64,000 nucleotides of DNA, taken from contig NZ_VZII01000009.1 of assembly GCF_009391885.1 (NCBI RefSeq), positions 248,001 to 312,000 of the forward strand. Reading direction: 5' to 3'. Positions 35,485 to 46,591 of the stretch are shown here, piece after piece. A model generated the notes under the pieces. It searched no databases, was not told where the DNA came from, and was given only the letters and a program-made list of their open reading frames with translations. The DNA is from Pseudomonas sp. MN1F. Lineage in GTDB: Bacteria > Pseudomonadota > Gammaproteobacteria > Pseudomonadales > Pseudomonadaceae. Within the stretch, counting starts at the first letter, position 1. Each line of letters opens with the position of its first letter. Position numbers and translations under genes: made by a program.

Positions 35485-36447
35485 GTGATCAAACACAAGA
35501 AAGCCCAGTGGCCCTGGCATGGCTTGACCGCCCTGGTCCTGGTGGGCCTGGCGTTCAGCCTGTACATGGCCACCTCGATGATTTCCTACGAGTGGCGCTG
35601 GAACCGCGTACCGCAGTATTTCGCCTACAAGGCCGAGGAAACCCAGCGCGCAGCCAGTAACGGTACCGTGCAGGAAATCGTCATCTCCGGCGATAACGCC
35701 CGCGTCACGCTCAAGGACGAGAGCGGCGCCGAGCAAGTGCTCGACGTGGCCAAGGACAGCCTGCAACTGAGCCGTGGCGACGATGTCGCCGAAGGCGACC
35801 CGATTGGCGTAACCCGGCACTGGGCAGCCGGCCCCCTGGCCTGGGGCTTGTGGACCACCTTGTGGATCTCGGTGGTGTCCGGTGCGCTGGGCCTGGTGAT
35901 CGGCCTGTTCGCCGGCCTGTGCCGGTTGTCGAACAACCCGACCCTGCGCGACCTGTCGACCGTTTACGTCGAACTGGTGCGCGGCACACCGCTGCTGGTG
36001 CAGATCTTCATCTTCTACTTCTTCATCGGCACCGTGCTCAACCTGTCCCGCGAGTTCGCCGGGGTGGCCGCGCTGGCGCTGTTCACCGGCGCCTATGTCG
36101 CGGAAATCGTCCGTGCCGGCGTGCAGTCCATTGCCAAGGGCCAGAACGAGGCGGCTCGCTCGCTGGGCCTGAACGCGGGCCAGTCGATGCGCCACGTGAT
36201 CCTGCCGCAGGCGTTCAAGCGCGTGCTGCCACCGCTGGCCGGGCAGTTCATCAGCCTGGTCAAGGACACCTCGCTGGTGTCGGTGATCGCCATCACCGAG
36301 CTGACCAAGAGCGGCCGCGAGGCCATTACCACGTCGTTCTCGACCTTCGAGATCTGGTTCTGCGTGGCAGGCCTGTACCTGCTGATCAACCTGCCGCTGT
36401 CGCACATCGCCAGCCGGCTCGAGCGGAGGCTTGCGCAAAGTGATTGA
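35485..36447 (+). CDS. Polar amino-acid ABC transporter permease with an inserted beta-rich segment
   Basis: The 320-aa inner-membrane permease is of the HisMQ type, starting at GTG 35485. The EAA loop is [22 protein letters not shown]. Typical members have 220-250 residues; here about 70 extra residues (about 40-110, [22 protein letters not shown]...) sit between the first TM helix and the transport domain. Only one permease gene is present, so a homodimer is expected. The SBP gene precedes it by 80 bases, and the ATPase gene overlaps its end. Confidence 0.92.
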   Translation: MIKHKKAQWPWHGLTALVLVGLAFSLYMATSMISYEWRWNRVPQYFAYKAEETQRAASNGTVQEIVISGDNARVTLKDESGAEQVLDVAKDSLQLSRGDDVAEGDPIGVTRHWAAGPLAWGLWTTLWISVVSGALGLVIGLFAGLCRLSNNPTLRDLSTVYVELVRGTPLLVQIFIFYFFIGTVLNLSREFAGVAALALFTGAYVAEIVRAGVQSIAKGQNEAARSLGLNAGQSMRHVILPQAFKRVLPPLAGQFISLVKDTSLVSVIAITELTKSGREAITTSFSTFEIWFCVAGLYLLINLPLSHIASRLERRLAQSD

Positions 36448-37174
36448 AGTCCGTGACCTGCTGAAAGTCTTCGATACCCGTGGCCATGTGGTGCGGGCTG
36501 TGGATAACGTCACCACCCAGGTCGCCAAGGGCGAAGTGGTGGTGGTGCTCGGCCCGTCGGGTTCGGGCAAGTCGACCTTCCTGCGCTGCCTCAACGGCCT
36601 GGAGCATTTCGACCAGGGCCATGTGGCCATCGATGGCCTGCAACTGGCTGATCCGAAGACCGACATCAACGCTTACCGCCGCGAAGTCGGCATGGTGTTC
36701 CAGCACTTCAACCTGTTCCCGCACATGACCGTGCTGGAAAACCTGTGCCTGGCGCAGAAGGTGGTGCGCAAGCGCAACAAGGCCGAGCGTGAGGCCAAGG
36801 CGCGGGCGTTGCTGGAGAAGGTCGGCATTGCGCAGAAGGCCAACGAGTACCCGTCGCGCCTTTCCGGTGGCCAGCAGCAGCGGGTGGCGATTGCCCGTGC
36901 GCTGGCGATGGACCCGAAGGTGATGCTGTTCGACGAGCCTACCTCGGCGCTCGACCCGGAAATGGTCGGCGAGGTGCTGGACGTGATGAAGACCCTGGCC
37001 CAGGAAGGCATGACCATGGTCTGCGTTACCCACGAAATGGGCTTTGCCCGCGAAGTGGCCGACCGGGTGCTGTTCTTCGATCACGGCAAGCTGCTGGAAG
37101 ATTCGGCGCCGGCTGAGTTCTTTGCCTCGCCTAAGGACCCGCGCGCTCAGGCCTTCCTGCGCCAGGTGCTGTAG
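36440..37174 (+). CDS. Polar amino-acid ABC transporter ATPase
   Basis: The 244-aa ATPase powers the transporter encoded by the two preceding genes. Walker A is GPSGSGKST at about residues 36-44, the Q-loop [10 protein letters not shown] follows, the signature is [15 protein letters not shown], Walker B is [14 protein letters not shown] and the H-loop is CVTHEMGFA. The start is GTG 36440 with GGAGG ten bases upstream; TTG 36431 is too close to that site. It overlaps the permease gene by eight bases. Confidence 0.95.
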   Translation: MIEVRDLLKVFDTRGHVVRAVDNVTTQVAKGEVVVVLGPSGSGKSTFLRCLNGLEHFDQGHVAIDGLQLADPKTDINAYRREVGMVFQHFNLFPHMTVLENLCLAQKVVRKRNKAEREAKARALLEKVGIAQKANEYPSRLSGGQQQRVAIARALAMDPKVMLFDEPTSALDPEMVGEVLDVMKTLAQEGMTMVCVTHEMGFAREVADRVLFFDHGKLLEDSAPAEFFASPKDPRAQAFLRQVL

Positions 37175-37181
37175 CCGCGGT

Positions 37182-37270
37182 GGATTCATCGCGGATGAAT
37201 CCGCTCCTACAGGGATCTGCACTGCCGCAAGGGCAGCACAGTACCTGTGGGAGCGGGTTCACCTGCGAAG
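37182..37270. repeat. Inverted pair of P. putida REP elements
   Basis: The first arm (ATCGCGGATGAATCCGCTCC, from 37188, continuing TACAGGGA) includes a GGATTCAT/ATGAATCC hairpin. The second, inverted arm (ACCTGTGGGAGCGGGTTC, from 37243, continuing ACCTGCGAAG) is its mirror copy. Both match the roughly 35-base REP consensus of P. putida. The pair lies between the convergent ATPase and chemoreceptor genes. Confidence 0.85.
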
Positions 37271-37284
37271 CAAGCGACCCGGTA

Positions 37285-39225
37285 TCAAAGGTTGAACCGC
37301 CCCACCATCCCGCGCAATTTCCGTCCTAATTGCTCCAGCTCCCCACTCGAAGCCGCCGTCTGTTCACTGGCCGTGCTGGTCTGGTCCGACACATCCCTCA
37401 CACTGATCACGCTGCGGTTGATCTGCTCGGCCACCACGCTCTGTTCCTCGCTGGCCGTGGCGATCTGCTGATTCATCCCCTGGATGCTCGACACCGTGTC
37501 GGTGATCTGCCCCAAGGCCTGCCCGGCCCTGCGGCTCAGCTCAACGCTTTGCTCGGTCAGGCGCTTGCTGTCGTCGAGCAGGCTGGTGACCTCGTCGGTA
37601 CCGCTGTGCAGGCTGGCGATCAGCTGCTCGATTTCCTCGGTGGATTGCTGGGTGCGCTGCGCCAGCCCGCGTACCTCATCGGCAACCACGGCAAAACCAC
37701 GGCCCGCTTCACCCGCCCGGGCGGCTTCGATCGCCGCGTTCAGCGCCAGCAGGTTGGTCTGCTCCGACACCGACTTGATCACATCGAGAATGCTGCCGAT
37801 ACGCTGGCTCTCGCCGGCCAGGTGCTGCATGGCGGCCAGGCAATGGTCCATCTGCCCCGCCAGCTGTTCGATACGGCCAATGGCTTCGCCTACCACCTGG
37901 TCACCCAGTTGCGCCTGCTGGTCGGCATTGGTGGCCGCCAGTGACGCTTGCTCGGCGTTTTGCGCCACCTCCTGCACCGTGGCGCTCATCTGGTTCATGG
38001 CAGTGGCGACCTGGTCGGTTTCCTCGCGCTGCTGGTTGATGCGCAGCTTGGTGTCCTCACTGCTGGCTGCCAGCTGCGACGCAGCGTGGGACAGCTGGCC
38101 GACGCCCTGATCGATACCGCCGATCAGCTCGCGCAGGCTGGCGGTCATTTCACTCATGCGGGTCTGCAGCTGCCCCATTTCGTCGCGGCGTTGCACCGGC
38201 TCGAGCTGGCTAAGGTCGCCTTTGGCAATACTCGCGGCCAAGGCCAGCGTCTGGCGCAGCGGTTGGGTGATCTGCAGGGTAATCAACCAGCCGGCAAGGA
38301 TGCCCACAATCAGGGCCAGCAGCGCCACGCTGGTGAGCAAGGAGCGGGCCGCCACGGCTTCGCTGTCGCGTTGCTCCACCTTCCGTTGGCTCAGTTCCAG
38401 GCTGACGGCCCTGAGCTCGGTGCCCATCTGTTCCATTTCGTTCTGCAACTGCTCGACCCGCAGCGCCGTTTGGCGGTACTGCTCCAGGCTGCTGCGGTAC
38501 TTGCCCAGTTCGATGCCAGGCTGTTCCGTCAGCGTACGTGGCAGGCCCAGTGGCGCAAGGCCCTTGAGCAGCTGGCCGAGGCTGGTATCGGCGGCATTTA
38601 GTGCGACATCGCCAACCTTGGCGAAGTCCTCAAGGGGCGAGAAGGTGTATGCCGGCACCAGGCTTTGCTGATTGGCGGTGTCGACCTGGCGGCTAAGGTT
38701 ATCCATCAGGCCAAGCACGCCGCCCTGGCTGTCGGCGGGCATCTTCAGCAGGGCCTGGGTCTGCAGGTCGTCGATGACGTCGTTGAGCTTCTGTTCTTGG
38801 GCCTGCATCGCCGCGCGTACTGCGCGGCGCTCGTCGACGCTGCGTTGCAGCGTGGTGAAGGTATCGCGCAGGCGCTGCAGCATTTGCAGTTTCTGGGTCA
38901 GCATCTGGCGTGACTCATCGACGTTGCTGCGCTGCTGAAGCGTGGTCAGCATGGCATCGAGCTGCTGCAGGATGCCGGCGATCTGCGCCTTGCTGGCGTC
39001 GTCCGCCAGCACTCGGTAGGTGATGCGCTCGGCGCGCAGGTCCTTGACCAGATCATTGATCCGGCCGATCTCACTGAGTTGTTCCGAGCGGGTAATGGCG
39101 CCGTCCAGGGCGCGCCAGCCGCTGACCGTGGTGGCCAGGGTAAGCGCGAGGACCACGGCGAAGCCCAGGGCGAGCTTGGCGCCGACACTGATATTGCCGA
39201 GCCTGTGATTGAGGTAGCCGAACAT
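37285..39225 (-). CDS. Methyl-accepting chemotaxis protein, HBM type
   Basis: The chemoreceptor is 646 aa, starting at MFGYLNHRL (39225) behind GGAG. TM1 is at about 13-33. The periplasmic part of about 270 residues is all-helical, the size of the helical bimodular (HBM) sensor. TM2 is at about 300-320, followed by HAMP and the signalling hairpin ([34 protein letters not shown]). HBM receptors such as McpS and McpQ of P. putida sense organic acids. The ligand here is unknown. It lies 130 bases behind a second HBM receptor in the same direction. Confidence 0.92.
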   Translation of the reverse strand: MFGYLNHRLGNISVGAKLALGFAVVLALTLATTVSGWRALDGAITRSEQLSEIGRINDLVKDLRAERITYRVLADDASKAQIAGILQQLDAMLTTLQQRSNVDESRQMLTQKLQMLQRLRDTFTTLQRSVDERRAVRAAMQAQEQKLNDVIDDLQTQALLKMPADSQGGVLGLMDNLSRQVDTANQQSLVPAYTFSPLEDFAKVGDVALNAADTSLGQLLKGLAPLGLPRTLTEQPGIELGKYRSSLEQYRQTALRVEQLQNEMEQMGTELRAVSLELSQRKVEQRDSEAVAARSLLTSVALLALIVGILAGWLITLQITQPLRQTLALAASIAKGDLSQLEPVQRRDEMGQLQTRMSEMTASLRELIGGIDQGVGQLSHAASQLAASSEDTKLRINQQREETDQVATAMNQMSATVQEVAQNAEQASLAATNADQQAQLGDQVVGEAIGRIEQLAGQMDHCLAAMQHLAGESQRIGSILDVIKSVSEQTNLLALNAAIEAARAGEAGRGFAVVADEVRGLAQRTQQSTEEIEQLIASLHSGTDEVTSLLDDSKRLTEQSVELSRRAGQALGQITDTVSSIQGMNQQIATASEEQSVVAEQINRSVISVRDVSDQTSTASEQTAASSGELEQLGRKLRGMVGRFNL

Positions 39226-39358
39226 GGCAAGTCTCCGTCCAGTTGGTGGGGATGGGGTACTGGCGTAGTGCCGGCATCCCATCCCTGCCAATCGGCAGAG
39301 AGCTTGTAGGACTTGACCTGAAAGTTATGTAGGAAAATTCAGCACGAGTAATGGGGCA

Positions 39359-41275
39359 TCAGAGCCTGAATCGCCCGACCAACCCTTGCAGGTGGGTGCC
39401 CAGGCGCGCCAGTTCGACGCTGGAACTGGCCGTTTCCTCGCTCGCCGCCGAGGTCTGGTCGGAGATGTCGCGCACATTCATCACGCTACGATTGATCTCT
39501 TCGGCAGTGGCACTCTGCTGTTCGGCGGCGGTGGCGATCTGCTGGTTCATGGCCTGGATCGACGACACCGTGTGGGTGATGGTTTCCAGCGAGCTGCCGG
39601 CGCGGCGGGTCAGTTCGACGCTGCTGTCGGTCAGTTGGCGACTGGCATCCATCACGCTGGCCACGCGCTGAGTACCGCTTTGCAGGCCGGCGATCAGCTC
39701 TTCGATTTCCTCGGTGGATTGCTGGGTGCGCTGGGCCAGGCTGCGCACCTCGTCAGCGACCACCGCAAAGCCACGCCCGGCCTCACCCGCACGTGCTGCT
39801 TCGATGGCGGCGTTGAGCGCCAGCAGGTTGGTCTGTTGGGCCACCGACTTGATCACGTCGAGTACGCTGCCGATCTTGTCGCTTTCGGCCTTGAGCTGGT
39901 TCATCGCTTCGCTGGAGTTGACCACTTCGCTGGCCAGGCGCTCGATCTGCGCGACGGCCTCGCCGACCACGCGATCGCCCTCGCGCGCCTGCTGGTCGGC
40001 CATTGCTGCGGCTTCAGAAGCCTGCTCGGCATTGCGGGCAACCTCATGCACGGTGGCAGCCATTTCATTCATGGCGGTCGCTACCTGATCGGTCTCGACT
40101 TTCTGATTGTTGACCCCGCTGCTGGTCTGCTCGGTGACCGCCGACAGCTCCTCGGCGGCGCTGGCAATCTGCGTGACGCCATCGCCGATGCCGCCGATCA
40201 GCTCGCGCAGGCCCTGGGTCATGCGTTGCATGCTGGCTTGCAGCTGGCCGAGTTCGTCGCGGCGGGTCGAAAGCAGGTCCTGGCGCAGGTCGCCGTTGGC
40301 CACGCGCTCGGCGGCAGCCAGGGTCTGGCGCAGGGGGATGATGATCTGCCGGGTAATGGCCCAGGCCGCGAGCAGGCCCAGTACCAGGGCCAAGGCCGTG
40401 GCGCCGCCGAGCATGACTTTGGCCTGAGCAGTGCCCGCGTCGCGCACTGCGGTCTGCGAAACGGTCATCGCCTCACTGGTCTGCAACAGCAGCGTGCCTT
40501 GGTCTGCCATGCGCTGTAGCGCCTGCTCGCTGGCGTTTTGGGCATTGCCGAACTGGGTTACCGCATCGCGGTAAGCGGCCAGCGCGGTGGCTGAGTCGTC
40601 GAGGCTGGCAGCATATTCCGCTGGCAGCTTGGCTGGCAGTGCCTTGAGCTCGGCCAGCGCCTCGTCGATGGCCTTCAGCGCCGTCTGCTGGTAGTCAGCG
40701 TTACCGCTGTAGGTGTAGCCACGCACCTGGAAGCGCGCCTGCTGCACCAGCGCGCTGACTTCCACGGCAGGTTGGTATTGGCTGATGTCACCGCTCTGCA
40801 GCAGGCGCTGCTGCACCCGCTTGATCAGCTCGACGGCCTTGTCGGCGCTGTCACCCAGCACACCGCGAGCAGCCTCGCGGCGCTGGCCGGCCTGCTTGAG
40901 GTCATTGAAGGCCTGCTGGTACTGGCTGACGGCGGCCTGTTGCTGTTGCAGGCGCTGGCGGTCAGTGGGCTGCTCGATCTGCCCGAGCATGAAGCTGATC
41001 TGGCGTTCGAGATTGCCCAGGGCCTTTTCCAGCTCGCCGATGGCCGCATCGTTGCGGTCGCGCTGGTAGTGCTGGCGGGCGATGCGCAGCTCCTGGGTGT
41101 ACTGGTGGATCACCGAAATGTTGCCCAGCTTGTCACCGCGCTCGGTCACGCTGTTCAAGCCCTGCCATCCGGTAAAAGTGATGGCCAGAGTCAGCAACAG
41201 CACCAGGCCGAAGCCCAGCCCCAACTTGCGATTGACGCTTACATTCCCCAGCGATTGGGAAAACCATTGGTACAT
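39359..41275 (-). CDS. mcpQ: Methyl-accepting chemotaxis protein, HBM type (McpQ-like)
   Basis: The chemoreceptor is 638 aa, starting at MYQWFSQSL (41275) behind GGGGAG; the upstream part of the open frame is not coding. TM1 is at about 18-38, the helical periplasmic domain at about 40-290, TM2 at about 295-315, then HAMP and the conserved tip [28 protein letters not shown]. From remembered gene order, this copy sits where KT2440 has McpQ, the citrate receptor. That identity needs an alignment. The gene is next to rsmE and tandem with another HBM receptor. Confidence 0.88.
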   Translation of the reverse strand: MYQWFSQSLGNVSVNRKLGLGFGLVLLLTLAITFTGWQGLNSVTERGDKLGNISVIHQYTQELRIARQHYQRDRNDAAIGELEKALGNLERQISFMLGQIEQPTDRQRLQQQQAAVSQYQQAFNDLKQAGQRREAARGVLGDSADKAVELIKRVQQRLLQSGDISQYQPAVEVSALVQQARFQVRGYTYSGNADYQQTALKAIDEALAELKALPAKLPAEYAASLDDSATALAAYRDAVTQFGNAQNASEQALQRMADQGTLLLQTSEAMTVSQTAVRDAGTAQAKVMLGGATALALVLGLLAAWAITRQIIIPLRQTLAAAERVANGDLRQDLLSTRRDELGQLQASMQRMTQGLRELIGGIGDGVTQIASAAEELSAVTEQTSSGVNNQKVETDQVATAMNEMAATVHEVARNAEQASEAAAMADQQAREGDRVVGEAVAQIERLASEVVNSSEAMNQLKAESDKIGSVLDVIKSVAQQTNLLALNAAIEAARAGEAGRGFAVVADEVRSLAQRTQQSTEEIEELIAGLQSGTQRVASVMDASRQLTDSSVELTRRAGSSLETITHTVSSIQAMNQQIATAAEQQSATAEEINRSVMNVRDISDQTSAASEETASSSVELARLGTHLQGLVGRFRL

Positions 41276-41295
41276 GTTCGACTCCCCGGCAACGT

Positions 41296-41322
41296 GGCAG
41301 CACTGATTATTGTAGTGTTGCC
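41296..41322. other. Inverted repeat upstream of the McpQ-like gene
   Basis: GGCAGCACT (41296-41304) and AGTGTTGCC (41314-41322) form a stem with one mismatch in the 100 bases between rsmE and the chemoreceptor gene. It may be a leader element or the end of the rsmE transcript. Confidence 0.35.
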
Positions 41323-41375
41323 AACACCATCGGCTTGCGCCGGGGAAACTTGATAGGAGAAAGCTGACCCGTTCG

Positions 41376-42083
41376 TCAGAAAATCCTTGAGAGCAGGGCA
41401 GTGACGGCGGTTTCCACACGCAGAATGCGATCACCCAGCTGCACGGGGGCCAGGCCAGCCTTGCCCAACAGGTCGACTTCGTAAGGGATCCAGCCGCCTT
41501 CGGGGCCGATGGCCAGGGTTACGGGGCCTTCAACCGCACGTGGGCAGGCCGGGTAGGGGCCGGGGTGGCCGACCAGGCCGAGGGTGCCGTCGGCGATGGC
41601 AGGCAGGCGGTCTTCGACGAACGGTTTGAAGCGCTTCTCGATGATGACCTCGGGCAGCACCGTGTCACGGGCCTGCTCCAGGCCGAGAATCAGGTTCTCG
41701 CGGATGGTTTCAGGGTTGAGGAAGGGCGTTTGCCAGAAGCTTTTCTCAACCTTGTAGCTGTTGACCAGGATCAGCCGCGGTACACCCAGCGTGGCCACGG
41801 TCTGGAACAGCCGGCGCAGCATCTTCGGGCGTGGCACGGCCAGCACCAGGGTCAGCGGCAGCTTGGCCGGTGGCTGCTGGTCGAAGGCGACCTGCAGCTC
41901 GGCTTCATGCGTGTCCAGGCGCAGTACCGTGGCCTTGCCCATCAGGCCGTTGATACGGCCCACGCGCAGCGTGTCGCCCACCGCGACACGGTGAATTTCC
42001 TGCATGTGGGTGAAGCGCCGATCAGCGAGAACGACACGGTCGGCCGAGACGAAGTCGGCCTCTTCAAGGAGTAACAGGTTCAC
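41376..42083 (-). CDS. rsmE: 16S rRNA (uracil-1498-N3)-methyltransferase
   Basis: RsmE methylates U1498 of 16S rRNA. It is a SPOUT-class enzyme with a C-terminal trefoil knot and an N-terminal PUA-like part. The product is 235 aa, starting at GTG 42083, which overlaps the tatC stop (GTGA). [16 protein letters not shown] marks the N-terminal domain. [26 protein letters not shown] and [17 protein letters not shown] form the SAM-binding knot. It is the last gene of the hisI-hisE-tatABC-rsmE series. Confidence 0.95.
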   Translation of the reverse strand: MNLLLLEEADFVSADRVVLADRRFTHMQEIHRVAVGDTLRVGRINGLMGKATVLRLDTHEAELQVAFDQQPPAKLPLTLVLAVPRPKMLRRLFQTVATLGVPRLILVNSYKVEKSFWQTPFLNPETIRENLILGLEQARDTVLPEVIIEKRFKPFVEDRLPAIADGTLGLVGHPGPYPACPRAVEGPVTLAIGPEGGWIPYEVDLLGKAGLAPVQLGDRILRVETAVTALLSRIF

Positions 42084-42871
42084 GGCTGGGTCGCTGGCGG
42101 CTGGTCGTTATGGTCGTTGGTGGCTTCGTCGTCGGCATGGCTGCGCTTACGGATCAGGCTGCCACACAGCACGCCGATCTCGAACAGCAGCCACATCGGC
42201 ACCGCGAGCAGTGTTTGCGAGAAAATGTCCGGCGGGGTGAGGATCATGCCGACCACGAAGCAGCCGATGATCACGTACGGGCGGACCTTCTTCAGGTACT
42301 TCACGTCGACTACGCCGATCCATACCAGCAGCACCACGGCCACCGGGATCTCGAAGGCAACACCGAAGGCGAAGAACAACGTCATGACGAAGTCGAGATA
42401 GGCGGCGATGTCGGTCATCATCGCCACGCCTTCCGGAGTGGCTTTGGCAAAGAAGCTGAACATCAGCGGGAACACCAGGAAATAGGCGAAAGCCATGCCG
42501 GCGTAGAACAGCAGGATGCTCGACACCAGCAGCGGAATGGCGATGCGCTTTTCATGGCGGTACAGGCCTGGCGCGATGAAGCCCCAGATCTGCTGGAGGA
42601 TGAACGGGATCGCCAGGAACAGCGAGACGATCATGGTCAGCTTGAACGGCGTCAGGAACGGCGAGGCAACGTCGGTGGCGATCATCGTCGCATTGGCCGG
42701 CAAGTGTTCGCGCAGCGGCGCCGAGACCAGGGTGTAGATCTGCTGGGCGAAGGAGAACAGCCCGGCAAAGATCAGGAAAATGACCGCCACGCAGCGCAGC
42801 AGGCGGGTGCGTAGTTCGGTCAGGTGCGAAACCAGCGGCATTGGCTGGTCATGTTCCGGGTTCTCGCTCAT
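42080..42871 (-). CDS. tatC: Sec-independent protein translocase TatC
   Basis: TatC is the polytopic receptor of the twin-arginine export pathway and recognises RR signal peptides together with TatB. The product is 263 aa with six TM segments. The signature [11 protein letters not shown] near the N-terminus and [23 protein letters not shown] near the last helices are present. Start and stop overlap tatB and rsmE by four bases each, so the genes are tightly coupled. Confidence 0.97.
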   Translation of the reverse strand: MSENPEHDQPMPLVSHLTELRTRLLRCVAVIFLIFAGLFSFAQQIYTLVSAPLREHLPANATMIATDVASPFLTPFKLTMIVSLFLAIPFILQQIWGFIAPGLYRHEKRIAIPLLVSSILLFYAGMAFAYFLVFPLMFSFFAKATPEGVAMMTDIAAYLDFVMTLFFAFGVAFEIPVAVVLLVWIGVVDVKYLKKVRPYVIIGCFVVGMILTPPDIFSQTLLAVPMWLLFEIGVLCGSLIRKRSHADDEATNDHNDQPPATQP

Positions 42872-43245
42872 GGGGCTCGCGGCGGTTGAGGCGGTTCAGG
42901 AGGTGTGACCGGGGCGGCAGGTGGCTCGACCGGCCTGGCTTCGAGCCCGGCAGGTGGCTGCACGCTGGCCGTGGTGACCGGCGGCTGCGCGGGTGGCGTC
43001 AGCGGGTTGAGGATGCGCTTGGCTTGCTCTTCCATCTGCAGGATGTGCTCGTTATGCAGTTGGCGGCGGATGTCGTCGGCGCCGATTTCGCGCTCGACCT
43101 CCATCTTGATCGCATTGAAGCTGCGTTTCAGCCGCCCGATCCACAGCCCCGCGGTACGCGCGGCGCCAGGCAGGCGCTCGGGGCCGAGCACCAGCAGGGC
43201 GACCAGGCCGACGAGCAGCAGCTCGCTGAAGCTGATGCCGAACAT
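42868..43245 (-). CDS. tatB: Sec-independent protein translocase TatB
   Basis: The 125-aa protein has one N-terminal TM helix ([26 protein letters not shown]), an amphipathic helix and a charged, Pro-rich tail (residues about 85-125). The Glu in FSELL and the GPERLP hinge identify TatB. It lies three bases behind tatA and overlaps tatC. Confidence 0.95.
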   Translation of the reverse strand: MFGISFSELLLVGLVALLVLGPERLPGAARTAGLWIGRLKRSFNAIKMEVEREIGADDIRRQLHNEHILQMEEQAKRILNPLTPPAQPPVTTASVQPPAGLEARPVEPPAAPVTPPEPPQPPRAP

Positions 43246-43248
43246 GGG

Positions 43249-43521
43249 TCAGTCTTTCCGCTGCGGCTCTTGGACCGGCTGGGCCTGGCCCTCGATGGTG
43301 TGGCCTTGCTGCGGCTGGGCAGTGTTCTGCACAGGCGGCACAGGCTGGGCGGGCGGCGGGGTCTGCTCGGCCGGCTTGTTCTCTTCTTCGCTCATGGCCT
43401 TGCGGAAGCCCTTGATCGACTCGCCCAGGTCGCTGCCGAAGTTCTTCAGCTTCTTGGTGCCGAAGACCAGGACCACGACGACCAGCAGGACGATCCAGTG
43501 TTTCCAGTCAAAAATACCCAT
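43249..43521 (-). CDS. tatA: Sec-independent protein translocase TatA
   Basis: The 90-aa pore-forming Tat subunit has a short TM helix ([13 protein letters not shown]), the FGTKKL hinge, an amphipathic helix ([12 protein letters not shown]) and a Pro/Gln-rich tail. The start has AGGAGAG upstream. It begins the tatABC block. Confidence 0.95.
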   Translation of the reverse strand: MGIFDWKHWIVLLVVVVLVFGTKKLKNFGSDLGESIKGFRKAMSEEENKPAEQTPPPAQPVPPVQNTAQPQQGHTIEGQAQPVQEPQRKD

Positions 43522-43546
43522 GGTGCTCTCCTAGAATACGGTTTGC

Positions 43547-43882
43547 TCAGGCCGAAGGCTGACGCGAGGCTTTTTCATCATGCCCGGAAAGCCCGAAGCG
43601 GCGCTCCAGTTCATCAAGCACGGCTTGCGGATGCTGGCCCAGCGCGCTGAGCATCACCAGGCTATGGAACCACAAATCTGCGGTTTCATAGATGACATCA
43701 CTGTAATCCTTGCTCACGGCGGCGTCTTTGGCCGCGATGATGGTCTCGACGGACTCTTCGCCGAGTTTTTCGAGGATCTTGTTCAGGCCCTTGTGGTACA
43801 GGCTGGCCACATAGGAACTGTCGGGAGCCGCTTGTTTGCGCTCTTCGAGCACTTCGGCCAGGCGGTTGAGGGTGTCGCTCAT
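43547..43882 (-). CDS. hisE: Phosphoribosyl-ATP pyrophosphatase
   Basis: HisE carries out the second step of histidine synthesis, hydrolysing phosphoribosyl-ATP. The 111-aa protein starts at [16 protein letters not shown] (43882), one base behind the hisI stop, with AGGAC upstream; the longer start at 43909 would overlap hisI. The MazG-type helices with [13 protein letters not shown] and [12 protein letters not shown] carry the metal-binding Glu/Asp. It is unfused from hisI, as is usual in Pseudomonas. Confidence 0.95.
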   Translation of the reverse strand: MSDTLNRLAEVLEERKQAAPDSSYVASLYHKGLNKILEKLGEESVETIIAAKDAAVSKDYSDVIYETADLWFHSLVMLSALGQHPQAVLDELERRFGLSGHDEKASRQPSA

Positions 43883-43883
43883 G

Positions 43884-44276
43884 TCAGTGTCCTGCGCTGT
43901 AGATGGCATCCGGGTCTTTCAGAACCGGGTCGACGGTTTTCCACTGGCCGTCTTCGAAGACGCGGTAGAAGCAGCTTTCGCGGCCGGTATGGCAGGCGAT
44001 ATGGCCCAGTTGCTCGACCATCAGGATGATCACGTCGGCATCGCAGTCCAGGCGCATTTCATGCAGCTTCTGTACATGGCCGGACTCTTCGCCCTTGCGC
44101 CACAGCTTGCCACGGGAACGCGACCAGTAGATGGCGCGTTGCTCGGCGGCAGTCAGCGCCAGCGATTCGCGGTTCATCCAGGCCATCATCAGCACGCGTC
44201 CGGTCTTGTGGTCCTGGGCGATCGCCGGTACCAGGCCATCGCTGTTCCACTTGATCTCGTCCAGCCAGTCTTTCAT
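43884..44276 (-). CDS. hisI: Phosphoribosyl-AMP cyclohydrolase
   Basis: HisI opens the purine ring of phosphoribosyl-AMP, the third step of histidine synthesis. The 130-aa protein starts at ATG 44276 behind GGAG. Typical blocks are [38 protein letters not shown], the zinc ligand in RLDCDADVI, and [11 protein letters not shown]. It forms a unit with hisE. Histidine synthesis and breakdown genes are both in this window but about 21 kb apart. Confidence 0.96.
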   Translation of the reverse strand: MKDWLDEIKWNSDGLVPAIAQDHKTGRVLMMAWMNRESLALTAAEQRAIYWSRSRGKLWRKGEESGHVQKLHEMRLDCDADVIILMVEQLGHIACHTGRESCFYRVFEDGQWKTVDPVLKDPDAIYSAGH

Positions 44277-44348
44277 CGTCGACTCCAAAGCGGGCCCGCT
44301 CCTGTGCCGGGCCCTTTGCGCTAGTGTGCCAGCCAGCAGCGCGGCTGG

Positions 44349-45971
44349 CTATTGGCGCACGATCAGGTAAAGCCCGGCAGCCAGCATCAGCCATGCCGGC
44401 CAAGCGCCAGGCGCGGCCAGGCTGGCGGCCTCGGCGGCGCCGGTGGCCAGTACCGCTCCGCCGCCCAGCAGGCCGGCACCGAGCAGGCGCAGTGCCCAGC
44501 GGTCGCCCTGGCGGCGGCGCTCCGGCAGTTGCGGGTCTTCCAGATGCGGCTGTGACAGGCGTTCGAGCAGGTCGCGGGCCATACCGGCCAGGTGCGGTAG
44601 CTGCTCGACCCGGCCATGAATGTTGCCGAACACCGCCTTGGGGCTCATGCGGTCGCGCATCCAGCGTTCCAGGAACGGCTTGGCAGTGCTCCACAAGTCC
44701 AGGTCGGGGTACAGCTGGCGGCCCAGGCCTTCGATGTTGAGCAGGGTCTTTTGCAGCAGCACCAGTTGCGGCTGGACTTCCATGTTGAAGCGCCGGGCGG
44801 TCTGGAACAGGCGCATCAGCACTTGGCCGAAGGAAATATCCTTTAACGGTTTTTCGAAGATCGGCTCGCACACGGTGCGGATCGCCGCTTCGAATTCATT
44901 GACCTTGGTGTGCGCCGGCACCCAGCCCGAGTCGATGTGCAGTTCGGCAACGCGGCGGTAGTCGCGCTTGAAGAAGGCGATCAGGTTACGTGCCAGGTAA
45001 TCCTGGTCCTCGGCGGTGAGGCTGCCGACGATGCCGCAGTCGATGGCGATGTACTGAGGGCTCCACGGCTTGACCGTGCTGACGAAGATGTTGCCCGGGT
45101 GCATGTCGGCGTGGAAGAAGCTGTCGCGGAACACCTGGGTGAAGAACACCTCGACGCCACGTTCGGCCAGCATCTTCATGTCGGTGCGCTGGTCGGCCAG
45201 GGTGGCCATGTCGGTGACCGGCACGCCGTAGATACGCTCCATCACCAGCACCTTGGGGCGGCACAGGTCCCAGTACACCTGGGGCACGTACATCAGCTCG
45301 GAACCTTCGAAGTTGCGCCGCAGCTGGCTGGCGTTGGCCGCCTCGCGCAGCAGGTCGAGCTCGTCGTAGATGGTCTTTTCGTAGTCACCGACGATTTCCA
45401 CCGGGTGCAGACGGCGGGCGTCGGCCGAGGCGCGCTCGGCGGCCTTGGCTATCAGGAACAGCCAGGCCAGGTCCTGGGCGATGACCGGCTTCAGGCCTGG
45501 GCGGACCACCTTGACCACCACTTCTTCGCCACTCTTGAGGCGGGCAGCATGCACCTGGGCGACCGAGGCCGAGGCCAGCGGCTCGACGTCGAAGCGGCTG
45601 AACACTTCGCCGACCTTGGCGCCGAGCTGATCTTCGATCATCGCCACGGCTTTTTGCGGGTCGAACGGCGGCACGCGGTCCTGCAGCAGCATCAGCTCGT
45701 CGGCGATGTCGGTGGGCAGCAGGTCGCGGCGGGTGGACAGCAACTGGCCGAACTTGATGAAGATCGGCCCCAGGTCCTGCAGCGCCAGGCGCAGGCGCGC
45801 ACCGCGGCTGAGCTCGGAGGGCTTGCGCGGCAGCCAGCGCCATGGCATCAGCAGGCGCAGGCTGGCCAGCCACCAGGGCAGCAGGGGTTGTTCGAACAAC
45901 AGGTCATCGAGACGGTAGCGGATCACCACACGCTGGATGCGAAAAAGACGGCGGACGGCGAGCAGCTTCAT
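44349..45971 (-). CDS. ubiB: Ubiquinone biosynthesis protein UbiB (atypical kinase)
   Basis: UbiB is an atypical protein-kinase-like ATPase of the ADCK/COQ8 family needed for ubiquinone synthesis. The product is 540 aa. The KxGQ motif is [16 protein letters not shown], the Ala-rich loop is [11 protein letters not shown], and [11 protein letters not shown] with DCGIVG form the catalytic and metal sites. Two hydrophobic helices close the protein. It overlaps ubiJ by four bases. Confidence 0.96.
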   Translation of the reverse strand: MKLLAVRRLFRIQRVVIRYRLDDLLFEQPLLPWWLASLRLLMPWRWLPRKPSELSRGARLRLALQDLGPIFIKFGQLLSTRRDLLPTDIADELMLLQDRVPPFDPQKAVAMIEDQLGAKVGEVFSRFDVEPLASASVAQVHAARLKSGEEVVVKVVRPGLKPVIAQDLAWLFLIAKAAERASADARRLHPVEIVGDYEKTIYDELDLLREAANASQLRRNFEGSELMYVPQVYWDLCRPKVLVMERIYGVPVTDMATLADQRTDMKMLAERGVEVFFTQVFRDSFFHADMHPGNIFVSTVKPWSPQYIAIDCGIVGSLTAEDQDYLARNLIAFFKRDYRRVAELHIDSGWVPAHTKVNEFEAAIRTVCEPIFEKPLKDISFGQVLMRLFQTARRFNMEVQPQLVLLQKTLLNIEGLGRQLYPDLDLWSTAKPFLERWMRDRMSPKAVFGNIHGRVEQLPHLAGMARDLLERLSQPHLEDPQLPERRRQGDRWALRLLGAGLLGGGAVLATGAAEAASLAAPGAWPAWLMLAAGLYLIVRQ

Positions 45972-46591
45972 GCGTTATCGCTGGTATCAAGGGATCGGGA
46001 GAGGCGCTTGAGGCGGGCCTCTAGGCGTTCTGTGTCGAGCTTCAGGGTATCGAGTTCGCTGAAGGCAGCTTCAGCTTCGCGCTTGCCGACCAGGGTACGG
46101 GACTCTTCGGCCAGGTACTCGGAAAGGTTCTGGCTGAAGCGTGCCAGGCCCTGGCGGGTCCAGCGTGCGCGCAGGCGGATGTGCCCGGCCAGCATGGCCG
46201 TGGCAACCGGGCCGAGCCAGCGCTGCAGCTCGTGTTCCCAGTCCAGTTCCAGGTCCTGCAGCACGCCGAACAGGTCGAGCAGCACGGCACTGTCGCCATG
46301 CAGTTCGACCTGCGGGCTGTGCAGCACGGCAGCCTTGTCCCTGGCCACGGCCAGTTGCACCAGGCTGCCAGCCGGGGCGCGCAGGCTGCAGTCGACCTCG
46401 CCTTCCCAGTGGGCGGCGAGCATCAGGCCTTCTTCATCGGGCAGGATGAACACCTGCAGGGCCGGTTGGCGGCAGTCGATCTCGATGACCTTGCCTTCCA
46501 GCGCGGCCAGCCGCGGCAAAGCCGTGCTGTCCATGCGCAGGACGCGGTTCAGGCCATGTTCGACACTGGCGAGCAGCCCGGCCAGCAGCAT
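45968..46591 (-). CDS. ubiJ: Ubiquinone biosynthesis accessory factor UbiJ
   Basis: UbiJ is a 207-aa SCP2-domain lipid-binding protein that holds ubiquinone intermediates within the Ubi complex. The N-terminal half has the SCP2-like pattern. The C-terminal part (residues about 165-207) is a charged helix likely to form a coiled coil. It is identified mainly by position between ubiE and ubiB, with which it overlaps at both ends. Confidence 0.9.
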   Translation of the reverse strand: MLLAGLLASVEHGLNRVLRMDSTALPRLAALEGKVIEIDCRQPALQVFILPDEEGLMLAAHWEGEVDCSLRAPAGSLVQLAVARDKAAVLHSPQVELHGDSAVLLDLFGVLQDLELDWEHELQRWLGPVATAMLAGHIRLRARWTRQGLARFSQNLSEYLAEESRTLVGKREAEAAFSELDTLKLDTERLEARLKRLSRSLDTSDNA

